Assembly (NCBI GenBank): GCA_003988855.1
Contig: QYAI01000206.1
Location: forward strand, 1 to 41,349
Direction: 5' to 3'
Source of the DNA: Arachnopeziza araneosa
Taxonomy: Eukaryota; Ascomycota; Leotiomycetes; Helotiales; Arachnopezizaceae
DNA: 41,349 nt
Position numbers and translations under genes: made by a program. Below are positions 18,605 through 27,498 of this stretch, piece after piece (positions within the stretch are counted from its first letter, which is position 1; every line of letters starts with the position of its first letter). The notes below the pieces were generated by a model. It did no database searches and was not told the origin of the DNA. It saw only the letters and a list, made by a program, of their open reading frames with translations.

Positions 18605-19515
18605 AGTGCTTTCGTAATGTTGTAGCAACTAATCTGGTCAAACTTTGATTTCAATCCTTGAATTGAGAGGCTCCGAGGAGGAAATTTATAGAAAGTTATT
18701 GTTTTGATTTGATTCTGTGGATCTGTGGTGCTTCTCATTGACTCTATTTTGAGATGATTCAAGTCAATCTAATAAGTGTGAATACGAAGTTCATCTACTA
18801 CAACTCATAATGTTAGATGACCAATGAACAATCTGGTTACAATGTTGAAGCTCAGTAACAACTCAAACTGTTGTATCTTTCAGGCTTGAGTTCTTCAATA
18901 TTAAGTGAATTTTCTCAATAATTTTGCAGCAGAAGAGTAAAGTCAAACCCAAGTGTGAGTGAATAACCCTAAGTTTGATTTGACATTGTCCATATTCTGT
19001 TGATGCTATCAAACATGCGCTTGGGAAAAAGCCAAAACACTAAGCTATTGAAATCGGAAAACTGGGCTCAAAGAGCCAACAGGTGCATTTCGAATTCGTG
19101 GATTGTGGGCTAAAACTGCAAGGCTGGGAAGCTGTATATCACGTACAGGACTGGGGAAGAGTTTAACCTCGGATCGAAAAGAGTTTGCTTAGGCCAATAT
19201 CAGGGTCACTTGTGATGAATGCATGGGATTGTGGTCGAACTAGTTACATTATCCATTTAGTAAAAGCGTTGATCTTATTCTTGAAGCCGCTTGCATCACT
19301 GATTTGGCACATGTTTTTAAATCACGGTACGCTTCGATAAATGGATTCACGGAGCAAAATATTTGTGGAATAACGATTTGAAGAGTTCCATTGCACTGCT
19401 ACCTCTGAGGAATGTTGAATTCCTCGCTACCCAAAAGGAAGGGGCATTCCCCTAACACCCGGGACCCTCCATCCAACATCACAATTCCATTTTTTTTTCT
19501 TCGCCCGTCAATCCC
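18605..19515. other. Intergenic, no gene seen
   Basis: AT-rich 5' flank of the SprT-like gene and 3' flank of the small secreted protein gene. A poly-T run lies near 19490. No open frame with a recognisable domain, and no RNA gene recognised. Confidence 0.5.
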
Positions 19516-19905
19516 TTAAAAACTTGTCTCGGTGCAAGGAAGAGGAATGCCGATGTGACCAGGTCCCTTCACCTCGTATTAGAGAAATATTTCAAAGTCT
19601 CCATGATCACTTACAGTGTAGACATTGCAACAAGCAGGCACACCAGATTTTCCAGGAGCATCGTTGCAAGTGTAATCACCCCCATAGGTTTGATCTGCTA
19701 GTACGCCTTGGTGGAAAGATCAGATTTTGTTAACTCGGAGGGCAGAGAGAGGATGAGACATACAACCAACGCCTGTGCCGGAAGGAAGGAATTCCTTGCA
19801 GCAACCGCCAACAGTAGGGGCCGCACACTCAAAGAGTGGTTGGATGGGACCCGCATTGACTACGGCCATGGCAATTGCCAGAAGAGAAAGTGTAAAGAAC
19901 TTCAT
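19516..19905 (-). CDS. Small secreted eight-cysteine protein, hydrophobin-like
   Basis: Three exons, 19905-19764, 19706-19615 and 19572-19516, with introns of 57 and 42 bp, give 96 residues. The N-terminus MKFFTLSLLAIAMAVVNAGP is a signal peptide. The mature part has the order C-CC-C-C-CC-C typical of hydrophobins, with spacings C-x7-CC-x11-C-x12-C-x11-CC-x16-C. The x11 after the first pair fits class II, but the other spacings match neither class well, so this may be a divergent hydrophobin or another eight-Cys secreted family. The third exon, which supplies the last Cys, was chosen by frame; a second acceptor six bases on (19566) would drop two residues. Such proteins coat hyphal surfaces or act as effectors. 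Confidence 0.7.
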
Positions 19906-19997
19906 ATTGTTGTGTTTTGTATTGTATTGTTTCGTTTGGAATGAGAAGATGTTATGATTTTATGATGGTGATAGCATCAAGTAGGAGAGATTCTCGC

Positions 19998-20008
19998 TCT
20001 TTTATAGA
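19998..20008 (-). promoter_or_regulatory. TATA box of the small secreted protein gene
   Basis: On the minus strand TCTATAAAAG lies about 95-100 bases upstream of the ATG at 19905, in an otherwise gene-free flank. A strong TATA match suits a highly expressed secreted protein. Confidence 0.55.
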
Positions 20009-21215
20009 GATTATTTTACAGTCTCTTCAGAGCTAGCATAAAATTCACCTACGCCGTCTAAGTCGTAAGGATCGCGGGCTGAGAAGTCGGGCCTACAGCT
20101 AAGGTCCAATCTCCTTGGAAAGCTGAAGCTACGTAGCATGATTATTCCATCCGTGTCCAAGAGACGATTCATGTGTTCACAATAGCCACGAATGAAAAAC
20201 TTTTCCAGCTATTATAGAGCCTCCTAGCTATTGGCTCCATCGAAAGGGGACTAGTAGACAACAGTCACAAGCGGTACGACGTAATGCAAAAATCTAGCGC
20301 CGCCTTGTACAACGCTAATATTTTTAGAACTTACGGGGTAACGAGTCGGAGAAAAACCCGGAGCCCATCATCAAGAACTAGTTTCAAAGGAGATGGGTTC
20401 CGGTAACTGCTTCGAGATGTTCCGAAACGGCTCCCCCGTCGTGATATTGGGGAAACACAAAGCTTAACGTAAAGCCGGAATTCGGACGAACATCGAATCG
20501 TTTTAATTTTATCGTAACACCCGTCGAAATGGTCTTACTAAGATCCACTATTCAGCCACTTGTCAAACGTCAGATGCGATGCTTGCGCCGCGGTCGGATT
20601 GTCAAATTTTAGCGAGATCTCCTTTTCATGATTTTGGTAATAGTGATTACTCCAAGGACAGCTAAAGCTAAAGCACTCCAAGACTTTGATCATGGAAAAA
20701 ATTGCTAGGTTTTGGAAGAAGCGATAAATAAAGTACTACTCAAAATATAGATATAACTTAGTTTTTGAACATTCAAACGCAATGATCTCACACTCACATG
20801 AAACATAGAACCAAGAAGCAGTTCGAAAATAAAAGGCAGCATACAAAACTTAACTTTTGTTTGAACTACTCGCACTCAATACTAAATCTAGAGTTCCTCG
20901 TGTCGGATGGAAGGCTCCTATGACTTGTGTCAGAGGGTGCCACAAGCGATTTAAACGAGCAAATTTGGATTATGCTGCTGACAGTTTTACGATAATTTCC
21001 CTCATATCATGATTTGCCAGGGTGTCTTGAAGAGTTCCTACCTAAAATCTTTGTGGCTTGATGCCGCGTCATCTGCAGTTCAAATGTCCGTGAACGAAAA
21101 CGATGTAGGCGGTGTTACCACAAAGGCAAGGCACCGCTGATGGCTTTCTTCCGTGTTACTGCGAAAGTACATGTGATTGAAATTATCTGTGCAAAGTATC
21201 ATAGAATCAAATTAT
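20009..21215. other. Intergenic, no gene seen
   Basis: No open frame of useful length on either strand and no repeat. Position 20.2-20.6 kb is somewhat richer in GC and CpG than the surroundings, without recognisable coding content. Confidence 0.5.
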
Positions 21216-23242
21216 TTAATCTGTCTCCATGCCCCAATCGGAGTCCTCGCTAACTTCGTCTGGCATTTTAGCCATGTCAATTCTTCGGTAATGGTTATCA
21301 AGGCCCGGAGATCTCTCTAGGATCAAAGCGTATGTTGCTGTGTGAAAGCCACAATCTTGTCCATACAGGGCTTCGTATGGTCTATCTTGGCTAAAACGTG
21401 AAATCTGAAGTACAATAACATTTCTTGTCTCCCAAATCTGGTCTAGTGAATGCTCCATGCTGTCGAAATACAGTTCGCATGGAGAAATATCCTGTGGGGA
21501 GAATGTCCGGAAATGATTATTCGGTCTAAGGCATCCGGGATGGCGACGATGGTTGTCACTAATATGCTTATGATAAATATCAGCTCTGCCCCAAAGATTT
21601 TGGTGGTTGACAGAGGCCGTGAAGAGTCAACATCGCAAAGGATACACGGTCGTACGGATTTCCGCCTATTGTTTTAATGTCATATTTTTTGAGATGTGCT
21701 TGTCGACCTGATATCTTCTTCCAAGCTGGTCGTCCTTCGTATGGAAGAAAGCGATGATGCAAGGTATCGAGATCTTCAATTGCGGCCCAACTCCAGGAAG
21801 GCGAAAACTCCAGTTGTATTTTTCCTCCTTCAGATCCCCATAATAAACCACAATGAAAGTCTTCAAGTAAGATGCCAGCGAGACAGTGATATCCAGTCCG
21901 ATTGCAAAAATCTTTCACAAAACCAGATATCGCTGGAAATTTGTCTTCAAATTTGGTTAAACGACGATGTGAGTAATCATCTATCTGCTTTTACTAACAA
22001 TTAAGGGGTGATGTAAATCCTACATGCTGGCCCGAATGAACGTTTTCGGATCCATGATATATCGAAGGACGACGAGTTACTCCAGACTCTATTGAACCTG
22101 GGGTGCCTTCGTCGCAATATTTAACTAACCAACAGGTCCACAGCAATCAGTCGAATGTATATTATAGCCTTCGACGCGATAGCACTGCTTCCTGAAAGGC
22201 CCACGCTCTATTATGAAGAGGATTGTGCAGATATATTGGCAGGTTTATTGGTTCGACTCCAGCATATAAATCTGCCCCACGACACGACGAAGGTTCATGT
22301 ACAGGAAGTTTTGTAAGGGCAGAGTGTCGAGAATGTCGTCGATACCACTTATTCGTGTTCGTGAAAATACCTCGGTACGGGTTTGCCGAAGCGTCTGCTG
22401 AGATTGTAAGTACAGAATGAGAGAACACTTCGGACATTCTCGCGGACTCAATGTCCCAGTCCGCTTCTGAATCTTGTATAATGCAAAGGCAGTCAACCCA
22501 CAAGTAGCGATATCCAAGCCTGCGAGTAATTAACACAGCATCTCGGAACGTATCTAGCAGCTCCGAGAGCAGGATACCATTCTTGTAACCGAGAAGATTG
22601 GCCTAGGTAGTAGTCCTAGGTGGACGGGTAGTACCCCAACAATGGCTTAGAGTAAGCCATTCCCCAGGTTCGCCTTGTGATTCGTATAGTGTGACCATCG
22701 AGTCGTTCGAAGTGCTGACATTGATTACTCTTGTTGGGAGTAATGCTTGCGAGAGAGAGCAGTAATCATGTGAGCCAAAGCGATGCAATGTCAAAGCAAT
22801 GATCAGAACCAACGCTATCTGAAAGAGGTTGAGCAGGAAAATATTTGGCAATGGTTTCATGGAGCTGTTGATCTACTTTGAGATCATTTCAATCAGCTTC
22901 GACATCTAAGAAGCGTCAGTTGTTACCTGGAATCGACTTGAGCATGATGAAGTCAAACCACCAATTATCGTAATCTAAGATTGTTCGAAACCGCAGACTG
23001 CCATGGTAGGTGAGTTCGAAGTACAACTTCTTCTCCTTCCTCATTGAACAGTAAACTGGAGTTTCTGGGTGGAGAGCAGACACGGCAACTTGGCAGAGAG
23101 CGCAGCCTAGTTTTGCTGATTCTTTCAGAGCCTCGACATTGTCATGGTGTGCGTAAGGTGTACAAGATTGTTTGGAGTCATTCCAGCGAGTGCCTAGGAG
23201 GATATCGAGATCCAGGACTTTTTCGCATTTGCAGCATATCAT
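21216..23242 (-). pseudogene. Heterokaryon-incompatibility (HET) domain gene, multiply disrupted
   Basis: Reading from the ATG at 23242, the N-terminus is MICCKCEKVLDLDIL, with CALCQVAV following. All three HET motifs are present in one frame: WLTLSHCWG (about 22650), RYLWVDCLCIIQDS (about 22490) and NRAWAFQEAVLSRR (about 22190). Downstream blocks FSPSWSWAAIED and the C-terminal HYRRIDMAKMP are typical of HET proteins. Lesions: a frame change near 22770 between the SLWLT block and the LPTRVI block, an in-frame TAG (22603-22605), TAA (22162-22164) and TGA (22147-22149), and another frame change near 21580. The first intron (donor about 22925) may be real. HET proteins trigger cell death on non-self recognition. 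This copy cannot make a full product unless the assembly is wrong at several sites. Confidence 0.85.
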
Positions 23243-23589
23243 CTTCTCTATTATGAAATTGTAAGATGGTGTCTTTCGTGAGAAAATTCAAGTTCGCTGC
23301 TTCATCTCATAGAGCTAGCCGCGTTCCACCAAATTCTGGTCCTACACTCTCTTTTAATATAATGAAAAACGCCAATGAGATCTAGGAGTGAGGCAAACAC
23401 GAGACATATTGACGGAACAGTGCATAAAAAATGTATCTGTAAGAAAACCGCCACTTGGCCGGATGATCGGGGCTGTTGTATTGGTTCTGAAGACAGAAAA
23501 GATGTAGTGCAAAATTCTGATCAATATCGGCAGGTCTGGTGATATACTACAGATTTATTGTGTGTACATGGGATAAAAAGGACACCCAA

Positions 23590-24273
23590 CTACAATAGCT
23601 CCTTTCTCGCCGGCGGCTCCTCTTGCATAAATGGTGTTTCCGAGTCCAACAATTCGGCCTCTTCCCCGATTCCGATATCTTCTTCATCTGCGATCGCTTC
23701 ATCCAACTGCCTCATCTCCTCTGCTACTTGCTCCTGAGACACAATCTGACCGTTCGCGCCGATATGCACCTCCTCTTCCAATGGCGGCAGTCCCAACTGT
23801 TCTCTCTGCAGCCTGAACCGCTCTTTGATAGCCTCAGTCTGCATTATCCTCCATCTCAATTTCCAGCCTCCCATACCTAACTCCTTGATCCTCCCAGCCT
23901 TTTCTCCAAGTAAATATTGGTCTAAACCTCCAACCTTATCCACTGTCCTCAGCGTTCTCATTGTGATTCTAACCCTTACAAAACATTTCATACTCTCACT
24001 CCATAATCGCTTGAACTGAACATTCGGCCGCCAGTATCTCCTTGTCTTGATCTCATTCTTTTCAGACACTTTGTTTCCATAACGAATCTTCTGCGTACCG
24101 TAGAGACCAAAATTGGATTGTTTGTAAATTTGAGAAGGGCCGTATGGGTATGGCGGAACGGCGCTGTGCTCGTACTTCAGACGCTGTTTTGTAGATTTCG
24201 CAAGTGTTCGTGCGGTACAGGTGAAAGTTCGAAGTTGGACGAGTGAAGGATAGGAGGGAGTAGGTAGAGGCAT
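23590..24273 (-). CDS. MRPL24: Mitochondrial large-subunit ribosomal protein bL28m
   Basis: Single exon, 227 residues, ATG at 24273. The N-terminus (PSLVQLRTFTCTARTLAKS) is a plausible mitochondrial presequence. The bL28 core is clear: GLYGTQKIRYGNKVSEKNEI, then TRRYWRPNVQ, then FVRVRITMRTLRTVDKVGGLDQYLL. The C-terminal extension ends in an acidic segment (EAIADEEDIGIGEEAELLD), as in fungal homologues of yeast Mrpl24. It is a component of the mitoribosome large subunit and a housekeeping gene next to the decayed HET gene. Confidence 0.93.
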   Translation of the reverse strand: MPLPTPSYPSLVQLRTFTCTARTLAKSTKQRLKYEHSAVPPYPYGPSQIYKQSNFGLYGTQKIRYGNKVSEKNEIKTRRYWRPNVQFKRLWSESMKCFVRVRITMRTLRTVDKVGGLDQYLLGEKAGRIKELGMGGWKLRWRIMQTEAIKERFRLQREQLGLPPLEEEVHIGANGQIVSQEQVAEEMRQLDEAIADEEDIGIGEEAELLDSETPFMQEEPPARKELL

Positions 24274-25115
24274 GATGATCTGATTCTGTACGTGTCGATC
24301 TGGCGGCTTTGAGGTTTCGAATCTGCCAATTGAGGATCAAGAGAAGTATTGATTGTGTAAGAGGTACTAATTCACGTTGAGCCCGTCTTGGGCATTGAGT
24401 TGTGACGCTGGTCTTGATTCTCCTGTCACTTCCAATTCAACACAAAAGGTTTTGGCACGTGATGTTCATTGATCGGAACATCAATCTGCCGATTAACCTT
24501 ACCGAATCTCGAGCTGGACTCGCGCCCGCATTCTTCTTCCAGCATCTTCTACTGCCTAAATCACTCCCCGAGCTGTCAATCGTCAAGTCAATAATGTCGT
24601 GTTGTTTCGAGCGGAACAGTGAGATCAGACTAGTGTTTCGGATTTTTTGCTCATTATTTTTCTGTTCTCAATGGCTCATTTCAACCTCATAAGAAAGACT
24701 CATTATCCTTCCCTTCGTGTGATCTGTATTCCTGTTTTAACTTCATTCTTCGAGAAAGAATCTGACTTGTTTCGTGTTATGCCGTCTTTTTTTCGTTTTT
24801 GTGCCAAGTAGAGTAGTGAGCTCTAGGCCTGCAAGCTTAACCTGCCAAGTCAATTAGACTGCCCTAGCCTCCAAGCTTGCCTATTATGAGCCTCAACTAT
24901 CGAAGCGTTAGTGGACATTGCAAGGAACAGTTCAGCTCATCGGCATGAAAAGGTCTTGGCTTGATAAGTGGCTATGATCGTATCGAATGTTTGCCAAGAG
25001 GACCAAGACTTCTCTCGAGTATATTATAGAGGTAACTCCCTTCTTTTTTGTGAGAATCTAAACACCATTTTACAGCGAACTTGAGATCTGCAACCAGTAT
25101 TGAATCATCTTTGTG
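24274..25115. other. Intergenic, no supported gene; possible 5'-UTR intron
   Basis: GTAACT at about 25031 and TTTTACAG ending near 25075 form an intron-like pair just upstream of the next gene. A stop codon in frame (25101-25103) shows that it cannot join to that gene's coding frame upstream of 25116. No other gene recognised. Confidence 0.4.
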
Positions 25116-25832
25116 ATGTCATCAACATCATTCATTTACGGCAATCCAGTCGCTTTGACCGGACCATGCCTCGTTACCAACTGCCAGACAGACTTGACCA
25201 CCGACAGCGCGTCATGTGGGTACACGATACAAAAATGTACAGCCGGTTCTATTGCCTTCGATAATCCCGTCGACGCAAGTGATCAACAAGAGAAATGTTC
25301 TTATGCTTTCAGAGACACGACTCAAGAAGTCTCAGGGACATGCACGATGAAAGAACTATCAGGAGAACTCGAAGGATCGGGAGATACGTGGAGTATAGCC
25401 GATGCAGCAACAACAGTTATGTTGAAACCTACTGTTGTAACACAGTCATTTGATTCTGGAGTAACGAGTGTGACCTTTCTGGGCGTGGATAGCACTGCTA
25501 TCCTAGACCACTTCATCACTGGCGGCAGGGCAGAAGTGGCGACCAATACCGTGGTAGCAAGCACGACAACAGGCATCAATTCTGCGACGACGGGCTCTGC
25601 AAAGACTACGAGCGTCGGGACAGTCTCTACCGGCGCATCTCAAACATCGAAAACCTCGAAAACTTCGCTATCAAGCTCTAGCATCAATACTGGTGGCGTT
25701 TCTAGTTCGCAGACCTCATCTTCTACAGCTGCTACCTCAGCAGTAAATGGCGGGCAGAACAAACTTCAAAGTCCAAAGATTGGAATGTTTGTTATAGTGG
25801 GAGGGCTGTTATTGAGCTCATGCATGCTATGA
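25116..25832 (+). CDS. Ser/Thr-rich cell-surface-type protein with hydrophobic C-terminus
   Basis: The ATG at 25116 gives 238 residues. The first 130 residues contain six spaced Cys (GPCLVTNCQ, ASCGYTIQKC, EKCSYAF, GTCTMKE) and look like an extracellular module. A long Ser/Thr-rich stretch (STTTGINSATTGSAKTTSVG onward) follows. The C-terminus IGMFVIVGGLLLSSCML is hydrophobic and short, as in GPI-anchor signals. A signal peptide is missing: the frame is closed by TGA 13 bases upstream, and no exon carrying one was found. Either the leader exon was lost or it is joined in a way I cannot see. The family is not recognised. Confidence 0.6.
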   Translation: MSSTSFIYGNPVALTGPCLVTNCQTDLTTDSASCGYTIQKCTAGSIAFDNPVDASDQQEKCSYAFRDTTQEVSGTCTMKELSGELEGSGDTWSIADAATTVMLKPTVVTQSFDSGVTSVTFLGVDSTAILDHFITGGRAEVATNTVVASTTTGINSATTGSAKTTSVGTVSTGASQTSKTSKTSLSSSSINTGGVSSSQTSSSTAATSAVNGGQNKLQSPKIGMFVIVGGLLLSSCML

Positions 25833-26560
25833 TGCTTGATATCGTTTGACAATCAGATATTGTGTGGATTCAAATACTACCAAACTTAAATAAAAGGGAC
25901 TATTTGATATCTCTTCTCGTATAGAGTTACGATTCTCTTTGAGTTTGACTTTCCAACACGTCGTACGAAAGTTCAAAAACGGGCGAGTCGAAACAACCTT
26001 GACTTCATCTTGGTCTTCTCTTTTCTCATCCACTTTATTAGTTGTTTTCGTAATCATTCGTGCAGGAGAGGTGATTCCTTCTCAATCCAAAATCTGCACC
26101 GGATCTTTCACTTGACCTGCCAGAAATTTTTAAATCAATCTATTCGACGTCCTTGCCACATGCTTCCCTGTGAAATTACATCATGCTGCTCGCCAATCTT
26201 CTTGGAGTTTCAAGAGCAATTTCTGAAATGGCAGATTTTGTAAATACCCGAGATGCGATGGGGCAAATCTTGCCTGAAGAAGCCGATTCAATGGGTGACA
26301 TTGGCCAAACAGTATGCTGCTGTTTGAGGCTCTTTAATAAAAGAGTTAAAAAGGTTGGAATTAACGAGAGTTTAGTCGTAATATATTAAGGAATGAATTT
26401 GAAAGGACATGTAAGTTTCGTGCTGAGCCCGGAAGGCTGAAACTACATTGAGAGTCGAACAGATTCCGACGTTATGGTACACAGAATGGAGCGATAGGCA
26501 GATGAAGAACCGGAATTTCTTTGAATTTTGTTCATCGACACCGAAAAGGCACCAATGATA
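25833..26560. other. Intergenic, no supported gene
   Basis: A 68-codon plus-strand frame (26183-26389, ATG) has no recognisable domain. No repeat or RNA gene recognised. Confidence 0.4.
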
Positions 26561-27259
26561 CTACCTCGTCATTCTCTTCTCCCCAAATTTTACCTTTAGC
26601 TCCTCAAACCCGTCACTCCTAAGTTCTTTCCCAACATCAAGCCCCATACCTCTCCTACACTGAACTGTATGCCTTGTCTCCATTCTGATCCTTCCCACTG
26701 CCAACTTCACTGACCCTATTACATTCATATCAAGCACCATCGTTCCAGCATGCTTCATCGCGAAACTTGAAATAGGGTTCGAAGTAATCACGTGCGCGTA
26801 ATCATACAAAGTTCCCATTCTCACACCTTCAGGAAACTCCACTTCTCCATTTGTGGCGTAGGATCTCGTCCGCGAAAATACTCGTCGCGTGACCTCAAAA
26901 ACCGTTGCTGGGGGCTGAACGGGCAGCATTCTTCTCCATGACGCTTCTGCTCGAGAATAGGCTACGATTTTTTCAGAAGAGGAAATCCAGTTCAGCCGCG
27001 TGAAAGCGCTGTTTCTTGCATATTCGTTGGGTAAAAACCATGGTGGAAATGCCCATTTTAGTAAACAATTGTATTCTACATCTTCCTGGTCTTTGATGGG
27101 TGCAAAGAAGAGCTTCTGTTGTAGGGGAGTCGATGAAGATATGATGATGTTCCAAGTCTTGCTCACGAGTTGCGCTGTGGTCAAGAGGTCCCTGATAGGG
27201 AGTTCGAGCAGGATGGCTTCGAGGACTTCTGGAATGTCCAAAGCTTGGTTTGCTGCCAT
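26561..27259 (-). CDS. F-box protein
   Basis: Single exon, 232 residues, ATG at 27259. The N-terminus ALDIPEVLEAILLELPIRDL, then TTAQLVSKTWNIIISSSTPLQQKLFF, is a clear F-box (residues about 6-53). F-boxes bind Skp1 in SCF ubiquitin ligases. The rest has no recognisable substrate-binding repeat; similar short F-box proteins are numerous in Pezizomycotina. It is transcribed away from the AAA ATPase gene, with about 240 bp between starts. The substrate is unknown. Confidence 0.88.
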   Translation of the reverse strand: MAANQALDIPEVLEAILLELPIRDLLTTAQLVSKTWNIIISSSTPLQQKLFFAPIKDQEDVEYNCLLKWAFPPWFLPNEYARNSAFTRLNWISSSEKIVAYSRAEASWRRMLPVQPPATVFEVTRRVFSRTRSYATNGEVEFPEGVRMGTLYDYAHVITSNPISSFAMKHAGTMVLDMNVIGSVKLAVGRIRMETRHTVQCRRGMGLDVGKELRSDGFEELKVKFGEKRMTR

Positions 27260-27498
27260 GCTGGGATTTGGAAGACGCTGAATGGGTCAAGTTCGGATAT
27301 AAAGGTTTGGGTAGTTGGTTCCACCTATTCGCCGTTCAGGGGTCAGTTCGCAGGTGGCACGTGAATACAGGGATTCGGTTACCACGTAAGCAGATGTGTT
27401 GCGCCTTACTGTTGACACACGTTTCAGTATAAATTCATCTCGACTCAAGATTTCAAAGCATCTAGTTCTTTACTATCGACTATTTTCAGTACGTCAAC
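27260..27498. promoter_or_regulatory. Divergent promoter region, F-box gene and AAA ATPase gene
   Basis: Only 239 bp separate the two start codons. A TATA-like GTATAAATTC lies at 27428-27437, about 65 bases before the plus-strand ATG. Confidence 0.5.

Noticed and set aside
22245..22270. tRNA T-arm-like GGTTCGACTCC
   Set aside because: No matching acceptor, D or anticodon arms surround it, and it lies within the HET coding remnant.
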